A DNA stretch of 12,369 bases from Gemmatimonadota bacterium. Lineage in GTDB: Bacteria; Gemmatimonadota; Gemmatimonadetes; Longimicrobiales; RSA9. Shown here piece after piece: positions 7,689 through 12,369 of this stretch; position 1 is the first letter of the stretch, and every line of letters starts with the position of its first letter. A program made the position numbers and the translations under genes. The notes beneath the pieces were generated by a model that made no database searches, was not told the origin of the DNA, and was given only the letters and a program-made list of their open reading frames with translations. Where the stretch lies: positions 1 through 12,369 of the forward strand of contig JADGGV010000063.1 in the NCBI GenBank assembly GCA_019689775.1, written 5' to 3'.

Positions 7689-8897
7689 ATGAAAGCGACT
7701 CGTCTGGCCGCCGTGGCGGCGGCCGCGCTCGCGCTCGGCGCGTGCGACCTCAGCGTCGAGAACCCCGGGCCGATCCCGGACGCCGAGCTGAACACGGCGG
7801 GCGCCATGCCGGCGCTCGTCAACGGGATGTCGGCGGACCTCTCCGTCGCCGTGGACCTCATGGCCCGGTACGGGTCGGTCCTGGCCGACGAGCTGGCGCA
7901 CTCGGGCAACTACGCCGCCGAGGGCTACTTCTACCGCGGCGTGATCCCGCCGGAGAATGTCAACGACGTCTGGGGCGACATGCAGCGCGCCCGCTGGGTC
8001 GCCGAGCACGGCATCGACCGGCTGAAGGAGGTCCTCGGCTCCGGCTTCGAGAGCTCGCCGCTGGCGATCCGCGCGAACCTCTACGCCGGCTACGCCAACC
8101 GCCTGCTCGGTGAGAACGTCTGCGACGCCGTCATCGACGGCGGCCCGAAGCAGCCGTACACCGAGCACTTCACGCGCGCCGAGGCGTACTTCACCGAGGC
8201 GCTCCGGCTGGCGCAGGCGCAGGGCAACACGGCGCTCGCGAACGCCGCGCTCGCCGGCCGCGCGCAGGTGCGCGCTGACCTCGGCAACTGGGACGGCGCG
8301 GCGCAGGACGCCGCGCTCGTGCCGACGAGCTACCACTTCGACGCCATCTTCTCGACGAACACGGAGCGGGAGAACAACACGCTGGCGTACGAGACGCAGA
8401 CGCGGCGCGAGTACACCGTCTACAACACGCAGTGGGCGCAAAACTCGAACAAGGACCCGCGCGTGCCGTGGGACACGGTCAAGACGTCGGCGGGGAAGAT
8501 CCAGACCGGGCAGGACGGCAAGACGCCGTTCTTCCGCCAGATGAAGTACAAGGGGCTGGACGCGGAGATCCCGCTCGCCAAGGGCACGGAGATGCTGCTG
8601 ATCCGGGCCGAGGCGGCGCTCCGCAAGGGCGACGTCCCGGGCGCGGTCGAGCTGATCAACCAGGAGCGCACCGCGTACGGCCTCGCGCCGGCGAGCGCCG
8701 CGACCCTGGAGGAGGCGTGGCCGCTGCTCCAGAAGGAACGCGGCGCGGTCACGTGGCTGGAGGCGCGCCGCTTCGGCGATCTGCGCCGCTGGTTCGCGGC
8801 GAGCGGGCCGGAGAAGAACAACTTCCTCCAGGGCCGCGCCACGTGCGTGCCGATCAGCGACGAGGAGATGCACTCGAACCCGAACCTGGGCGGGTGA
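7689..8897 (+). CDS. SusD/RagB-type outer membrane lipoprotein
   Basis: A 402-residue surface lipoprotein that caps its SusC partner and binds the ligand. The signal peptide ends in a classical lipobox, ALGAC (Cys19), followed by NPGPIPDAELNT as in SusD-like proteins. The middle is helical and TPR-like, for example the Ala-rich stretch around FTEALRLAQAQ. The C-terminal region has the family's KERGAVTWLEARRFGDLRRW pattern. It is at the short end of the family. Two starts are possible: ATG 7674, overlapping the SusC stop as TAATG, and ATG 7689, with GGGGGA 5 nt upstream. The second is chosen because it begins a typical MK lipoprotein signal. Either way it is co-translated with SusC. Confidence 0.92.
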   Translation: MKATRLAAVAAAALALGACDLSVENPGPIPDAELNTAGAMPALVNGMSADLSVAVDLMARYGSVLADELAHSGNYAAEGYFYRGVIPPENVNDVWGDMQRARWVAEHGIDRLKEVLGSGFESSPLAIRANLYAGYANRLLGENVCDAVIDGGPKQPYTEHFTRAEAYFTEALRLAQAQGNTALANAALAGRAQVRADLGNWDGAAQDAALVPTSYHFDAIFSTNTERENNTLAYETQTRREYTVYNTQWAQNSNKDPRVPWDTVKTSAGKIQTGQDGKTPFFRQMKYKGLDAEIPLAKGTEMLLIRAEAALRKGDVPGAVELINQERTAYGLAPASAATLEEAWPLLQKERGAVTWLEARRFGDLRRWFAASGPEKNNFLQGRATCVPISDEEMHSNPNLGG

Positions 8898-8913
8898 TGC
8901 GCCCGCGCCGACC

Positions 8914-9585
8914 ATGCGGCGTGCACGGCTGACGCCGATCGGCCACCCCCACCGGCGCGCGTTGGTGGGGGTGGCCGCGCTCGCGATCCTCGTGGGCGCC
9001 TGCGGGGACGACCGGCCGCCCACCGGCCCGGACGGCGGCGCGCGCGACGGGGACGTGACCGGCACGGTCGCGCTGGTGAAGACCGGCGCGCCCGTCGCCA
9101 ACGCGATCGTCGCCCTGATCCAGGGCGGCCGCGTGCTCCAGGCGACGCCGACGGACGAGGCCGGCCACTTCGCGTTCGACCGCGTCCCGCCCGGCGCCTA
9201 CACCGTCCACCTCACCGGGCTCGAACTGACCGGCGAGGACCCGCTCTTCACCTCGTTCGAGCCACGCTCGCAGGCCGTGACCCGGTCGACGGAGTCGATC
9301 CACGTCTACTTCGGCGGGGAAGGGATCGTGCCCGCGCGGGTCACGGGTTTCGTCACCTGCCGCGGCGCGCCCGTCGCCGGCGCGCGCGTGCGCGTCGTCG
9401 GCGGGGCCGTCGACACGACCGTCGTCACCACCGAGCAGGGGCGCTACGGCTCGCCCGACCTCGCGGCCGGCGCCTACGCCGTCTACCTCGAGGCCGCGCC
9501 GCCGTGCGGCTACCCGACGCCGTTCCAGGCCGGCCGCGTCAAGACCGGCCAGCTCCTGCGCCTCGACTTCGACGGAGGTGGCTGA
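8914..9585 (+). CDS. lipoprotein with two carboxypeptidase-regulatory-like beta domains
   Basis: A 223-residue protein with an N-terminal signal ending in lipobox LVGAC (Cys30), then an acidic/Pro linker GDDRPPTGPD. Two beta-sandwich domains of the carboxypeptidase-regulatory/CNA-B-like type follow, at about 47-103 and 142-192. Each shows the pattern G-x-V … GAPVANA or GAPVAGA … DEAGHFAF or TEQGRYGS … PPGAYTV or AAGAYAV. Cys149 and Cys198 could form a disulfide. It has no catalytic motif and is probably a binding or scaffolding envelope lipoprotein. Its start lies 16 bp after the SusD stop without a strong ribosome site, so it may depend on coupling. The next gene follows its stop directly. 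Confidence 0.85.
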   Translation: MRRARLTPIGHPHRRALVGVAALAILVGACGDDRPPTGPDGGARDGDVTGTVALVKTGAPVANAIVALIQGGRVLQATPTDEAGHFAFDRVPPGAYTVHLTGLELTGEDPLFTSFEPRSQAVTRSTESIHVYFGGEGIVPARVTGFVTCRGAPVAGARVRVVGGAVDTTVVTTEQGRYGSPDLAAGAYAVYLEAAPPCGYPTPFQAGRVKTGQLLRLDFDGGG

Positions 9586-10824
9586 ATGCGACGTCGCCTG
9601 GCGATGCTCTCCGCGGCCGCGGCGCTGCTCCTCGGCGCCTGCGGCGACGATGCGGCGCCGCCGACCGCCACGCCCGCGCCGGACTCGCTGCGCGCGCGGG
9701 CGCTGGCCGCCGGGCTCGCGCCGATCCCGGAACGGCCGCCCGTCTACCCGGCCGACAACCCCGGCTCGCCCGAGAAGGCGGAGCTCGGCCACCTCCTCTT
9801 CTTCGATCCGATCCTCTCCGGCGCCCGCGACGCCGCGTGCAGCACCTGCCACCTGCCGCGCCTGGCGTTCGGCGACGGCCGCCAGTTCCCGCTCGGCACC
9901 GGCGCCGCCGGGCTCGGCCCGGACCGCGCCTCGGCCGACCCGATGCGGCCCCGGCCGATGCCCCGCAACAGCCCGACCGTCTTCAACGTCGGCCTCCACG
10001 GCAGCGGCTCGCCCGAGCCGACGCAGAACGGGATGATGTTCTGGGGCGGCGGCGCGTTCGGCCTCGAGGCGCAGGTGCTCAACCCGATCGCCGCCGACAA
10101 CGAGCTGCGCGGCGAGAGCTACCCGAAGGCCGTCGCCATCGACAGCGTCGTCGCCCGGCTGCGCCGCATCCCCGAGTACGTCGAGCGCTTCCGCGCCGCG
10201 TTCCCGGACGAGGCCGCCGCGGCGCGCGGCGACGTCGAGCGCCTCGTCACCTACATCACGCTGCGCCGCGCGCTCGCGGCGTACCTCCGCGAGCTGATTA
10301 CGCCGCAGGCGCCGCTCGACCGCTTCCTCCGCGGCGACGCCGACGCGCTCGACGCCGAGCAGAAGGCCGGCCTCGCGCTCTTCATCGGCAAGGCGCGCTG
10401 CGTCGCCTGCCACCGCGGCCCGGAGCTGAGCGACTTCGCCGTCCACGTCATCGGCGTGCGCCAGGAGGGCATCGGCCGCGACAGCACCCCCGGCGACGAC
10501 CTCGGCCACGGCGAGAATGGCGACCGCCCCTACACGTTCCGCACCGCACCGCTGCGCCAGGTCGCCGAGACCGCGCCGTACTTCCACGACGGCGTCGCCG
10601 CCACGCTCGAGGACGTCGTCCGCTTCAAGAACCGTGGGGTGAGCGAGCACCCGCGCATCCCCGACGCCGAGCTCGATCCGGCCGTCCGCCCGCTCGGGCT
10701 CACCGATCTGGAGGTGAGGCAGTTGGTGGCCTTCCTGCGCGCGCTCTCCGACACGATCACGATCAAGCAGCCGCTCTTCCAGCCGCCGGCGCGCGTGCCG
10801 AGCGGCCTCGAGGTGCCCCGATGA
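9586..10824 (+). CDS. di-heme cytochrome c peroxidase/MauG-family lipoprotein
   Basis: A 412-residue enzyme with signal and lipobox LLGAC (Cys19), so probably membrane-anchored outside the cytoplasm. Two c-type heme sites are present: CSTCH (85-89) and CVACH (272-276). Trp153 and Glu173 are 20 residues apart, the same spacing as the inter-heme Trp and catalytic Glu of Pseudomonas CcpA (94/114) and MauG (93/113). APYFHDG (330-336) is the family C-terminal signature. At +14 from that His, where CcpA has its Met ligand and many MauG-like proteins have Tyr (FYNRG), this protein has Lys348 (FKNRG). Family members reduce H2O2 or oxidise protein residues by long-range electron transfer. GGAGG (9574-9578) precedes the ATG by 7 nt, and the start abuts the previous stop (TGAATG). 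Peroxidase versus protein-modifying role is undecided. Confidence 0.92.
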   Translation: MRRRLAMLSAAAALLLGACGDDAAPPTATPAPDSLRARALAAGLAPIPERPPVYPADNPGSPEKAELGHLLFFDPILSGARDAACSTCHLPRLAFGDGRQFPLGTGAAGLGPDRASADPMRPRPMPRNSPTVFNVGLHGSGSPEPTQNGMMFWGGGAFGLEAQVLNPIAADNELRGESYPKAVAIDSVVARLRRIPEYVERFRAAFPDEAAAARGDVERLVTYITLRRALAAYLRELITPQAPLDRFLRGDADALDAEQKAGLALFIGKARCVACHRGPELSDFAVHVIGVRQEGIGRDSTPGDDLGHGENGDRPYTFRTAPLRQVAETAPYFHDGVAATLEDVVRFKNRGVSEHPRIPDAELDPAVRPLGLTDLEVRQLVAFLRALSDTITIKQPLFQPPARVPSGLEVPR

Positions 10825-11834
10825 GCGCCGCCCGCCGCGCCGCGCGCGCCCTCCTCGCCGCGCTCCTCGCCGCCGCGCCGCTCGGCTGCGGCGAGGACGC
10901 CCGCATCCCCGGGCCCGGCTCCACCCTCGAGCTCCAGTTCCACGACCTGGCGCCGCTCGACCCGGAGCGCGACGGCACCTACGCCGCCTGGGCGTACGAC
11001 CCGGCCGGCACGCCGCACCCGCTCGGCACGTTCGATCTCCCCGCCGACGGCCGCGTCCGCCTGCCGCTGCCACAGATCGAGATCCGGCGCATCGCGATCA
11101 CCGTCCAGCCGCCCGGCGACGCCGCGGCCGCGCCGTCGCCCCAGGAACTCATGAGCGGCACGCTCAAGGACGGCCGCGCCACGCTCCGCATCGAGGGGAG
11201 CGTCACCGCCGCCGGCCTCCCGCTCGTCCGGGAGCCCGGCGCGCACTCGCTCTTCACGACCAGCAACAACTTCCGCGAGGGCTACCCGTCCGAGGAGAAC
11301 TCCGGCCTCTGGTTCTTCCGCATCGACCCCGAGAACAACCCGCACCACCGGCGCGAGGTCCACCTCACGCCGCTCCAGCGGGGGTGGATCTACGAGGGTT
11401 GGATCGTCCACCGCTGGGGCACGCCCGACGCCATCTGGATCTCGTTCGGCAAGTTCCGCCCCGACCAGGAGCAGCTCCTGACCTCGCGCGACAACACCGG
11501 CTCCGGCCCCTTCTCCGGCGACGACGACTTCCGCAACGGCGGCGTCGAGGACGTCCCGGGCGACGAGTGGACCTCCAACCCCTTCGGCCTCCCGCTCCCG
11601 CCCGGCGTCACGCTCCCGATCCAGCTCGACTCCGTCGACGCCCAGGGCAACGCCGTCTGGAGCATGGTCATCACCATCGAGCCCGCCTCCGACGAGGCCG
11701 AGCCGCTCCGCACCGAGCGCCCGTTCGTGCTGCGCCCCTACCGCGACCCGATCGGCGCCGGACCGCCCTGGCAGCCGCGTATCATCCAGTTCCTCGACAA
11801 CCTGCCGACGGCGGACGCAAGGATCACGGGGTGA
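10821..11834 (+). CDS. Trp-rich lipoprotein with two RskA-like beta domains
   Basis: A 337-residue protein with a signal and lipobox APLGC (Cys23). Residues about 52-125 resemble the extracytoplasmic C-terminal domain of RskA-type anti-sigma factors (GTYAAWAYD … LGTFDL … AITVQPPGD … LMSG). Residues about 188-305 repeat the pattern in a longer form (WIYEGWIVH … ISFGKFR … VITIEPASDEAEP). There is no sigma-binding or zinc-finger N-terminus and no membrane helix beyond the signal, so it is not an ordinary anti-sigma factor. Nine Trp occur, four between 189 and 206. The ATG overlaps the previous stop as ATGA, with GAGGTG (10810-10815) 5 nt upstream. Its function is unknown. It may be a partner or substrate of the di-heme enzyme or a ligand-binding accessory of the transporter. 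Confidence 0.82.
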   Translation: MSAARRAARALLAALLAAAPLGCGEDARIPGPGSTLELQFHDLAPLDPERDGTYAAWAYDPAGTPHPLGTFDLPADGRVRLPLPQIEIRRIAITVQPPGDAAAAPSPQELMSGTLKDGRATLRIEGSVTAAGLPLVREPGAHSLFTTSNNFREGYPSEENSGLWFFRIDPENNPHHRREVHLTPLQRGWIYEGWIVHRWGTPDAIWISFGKFRPDQEQLLTSRDNTGSGPFSGDDDFRNGGVEDVPGDEWTSNPFGLPLPPGVTLPIQLDSVDAQGNAVWSMVITIEPASDEAEPLRTERPFVLRPYRDPIGAGPPWQPRIIQFLDNLPTADARITG

Positions 11835-12320
11835 GGGCGGGGGCGTCCGCCGCCGCCCGCTCCCGCAGCCGCACCAGCAGCCGGATCTGACCCGCGTGGT
11901 AGGTGTCGTGCAGCGCCACGCCGAGCAGCTCGTGCGCGATCGTGCGCCGCTGCCGCGCGCGCCGCGTCGCGAGCCGCTCGGCCGGGACCCGCGCCACCGC
12001 CTCCAGCAGCCGCTCCTGCAACCCCTCCAGCAGCGCCCGGTCCTCCCGCCACGCCGCCGCCGTCGGCCGCTCCGGCATCCGCGGCCACCACGGCCGCGCC
12101 AGCCGCCGCGGAAAGCGCCCCGCCGCCTCCCCGACCCGCCCGAGCAGCCGGTGCCGCGTGTACGCCAGGTGCAACGTCAGCTCCCAGATCGTGTTCCGCC
12201 CCGATCCCGGCCGCCACGCCGCCACCTCCGCCGTCACCCCCGCCAGCGCCCTCCACACCGACGGACCGTGCCACGCCGGGCCCGCATACGCCTCCCGCAG
12301 GAACCACTCGAGCGTCCGCC
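11824..12320 (-). CDS. DinB-family protein, 5' truncated by contig end
   Basis: The C-terminal 165 or so residues of a DinB/YfiT-like four-helix-bundle protein. The frame stays open to the last genomic base at 12320 and reads EAYAGPAWHGPS before VWRALAGV, as in full-length relatives. Putative metal-binding His are in ELTLHLAY and in LHDTYHAGQI (H-x3-H), the usual family triad. The GTG at 12258 is therefore not the real start, and the ATG near 12364 lies in adapter sequence in another frame. Family members include metal-dependent thiol transferases and damage-inducible proteins; the specific activity here is unknown. Its stop is inside the convergent lipoprotein gene, an 11-bp overlap. Confidence 0.85.
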
Positions 12321-12369
12321 CTGTCTCTTAAACACAACTCCGAGCCAACGAGACTCGACGTCATCGCCA
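12321..12369 (+). other. Illumina Nextera adapter remnant (artefact)
   Basis: 12321-12339 matches the 19-bp Nextera/Tn5 mosaic end with two substitutions (12331 and 12337, T to A). 12340-12354 matches the following transposon adapter CCGAGCCCACGAGAC with one substitution (12347, C to A). 12355-12362 is TCGACGTC, which equals a Nextera XT v2 i7 index (N729, from memory). The last seven bases partly match the next adapter segment. This is sequencing artefact, not genome and not a real Tn5 element. Confidence 0.95.

Noticed and set aside
8897..8932. 11-residue mini-frame starting at ATG 8897 overlapping the SusD stop
   Set aside because: Too short and without motif. It may aid re-initiation, but there is no evidence for a peptide.
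8854..11073. 739-codon open frame on the minus strand opposite the lipoprotein and di-heme genes
   Set aside because: Low-complexity Arg/Ala/Gly translation; the plus strand carries heme motifs and lipoboxes.
10821..11834. MbnP-like partner of a methanobactin-type di-heme enzyme
   Set aside because: The protein has only the lipobox Cys and lacks the multi-Cys and sequence marks of MbnP; RskA-like patterns fit better.
11835..11858. GGGCGG/CCGCCC hairpin after the operon stop as terminator
   Set aside because: Six-bp stem with a 12-nt loop and no T-run, inside a coding region; expected by chance at this GC.
12321..12339. Genuine Tn5/IS50 end
   Set aside because: The mosaic end is followed by synthetic adapter and an index, not by transposon sequence.
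11738..12364. 208-codon minus-strand frame at the right end
   Set aside because: Its start lies in adapter sequence and it is out of frame with the recognisable DinB-family protein.

Overview
This is a very GC-rich window from a draft assembly. It probably comes from a Gemmatimonadota-like bacterium (inference). The evidence is a SusC/RagA–SusD pair combined with strong Shine-Dalgarno sites, a canonical sigma70-type promoter, a coxMNO-like aa3/caa3-type oxidase cluster, and small lipoproteins with LGAC- or VGAC-type lipoboxes. A true Bacteroidota genome would normally lack the high GC, the strong Shine-Dalgarno sites and this promoter type. The right end is not genomic: from about 12321 to 12369 it is a degraded Illumina Nextera adapter with an i7 index, so the contig ends there.

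Layout. (1) 1-39: three copies of a 13-bp tandem repeat at the left edge. (2) 40-4147, minus strand: a tightly packed terminal oxidase operon, read right to left. Its order is COX II fused to cytochrome c, then COX I with an extra C-terminal membrane hairpin, then COX III, then a small three-helix membrane protein. (3) 4148-4722: divergent intergenic region. It holds a TTGACA-N17-TACACT promoter for the rightward operon and a leader of about 190 nt. (4) 4723-11834, plus strand: a five-gene cell-envelope operon. It encodes a SusC-type TonB-dependent transporter, a SusD-type lipoprotein, a lipoprotein with two carboxypeptidase-regulatory-like beta domains, a di-heme cytochrome c peroxidase/MauG-family lipoprotein, and a Trp-rich lipoprotein with two RskA-like beta domains. 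Its genes are adjacent or overlap by 1-4 bp, except for gaps of 14-16 bp around susD. (5) 11824-12320, minus strand: the C-terminal part of a DinB-family protein, convergent with and overlapping the operon end, cut off at the adapter.

How the genes work together. The oxidase genes form a respiratory complex that takes electrons through the fused cytochrome c and CuA domains to heme a/a3-CuB. The rightward operon looks like an outer-membrane uptake system (SusC/SusD) with three further envelope proteins, one a di-heme redox enzyme. The pairing of a transporter with a MauG-like enzyme and a Trp-rich lipoprotein is the best candidate here for an undescribed system; the substrate cannot be read from the sequence.

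Two catalytic oddities are visible. COX I keeps all metal ligands but has Trp in place of the D-channel Glu and Ala in place of the K-channel Lys. The di-heme enzyme appears to have Lys where relatives have the Met or Tyr distal heme ligand.
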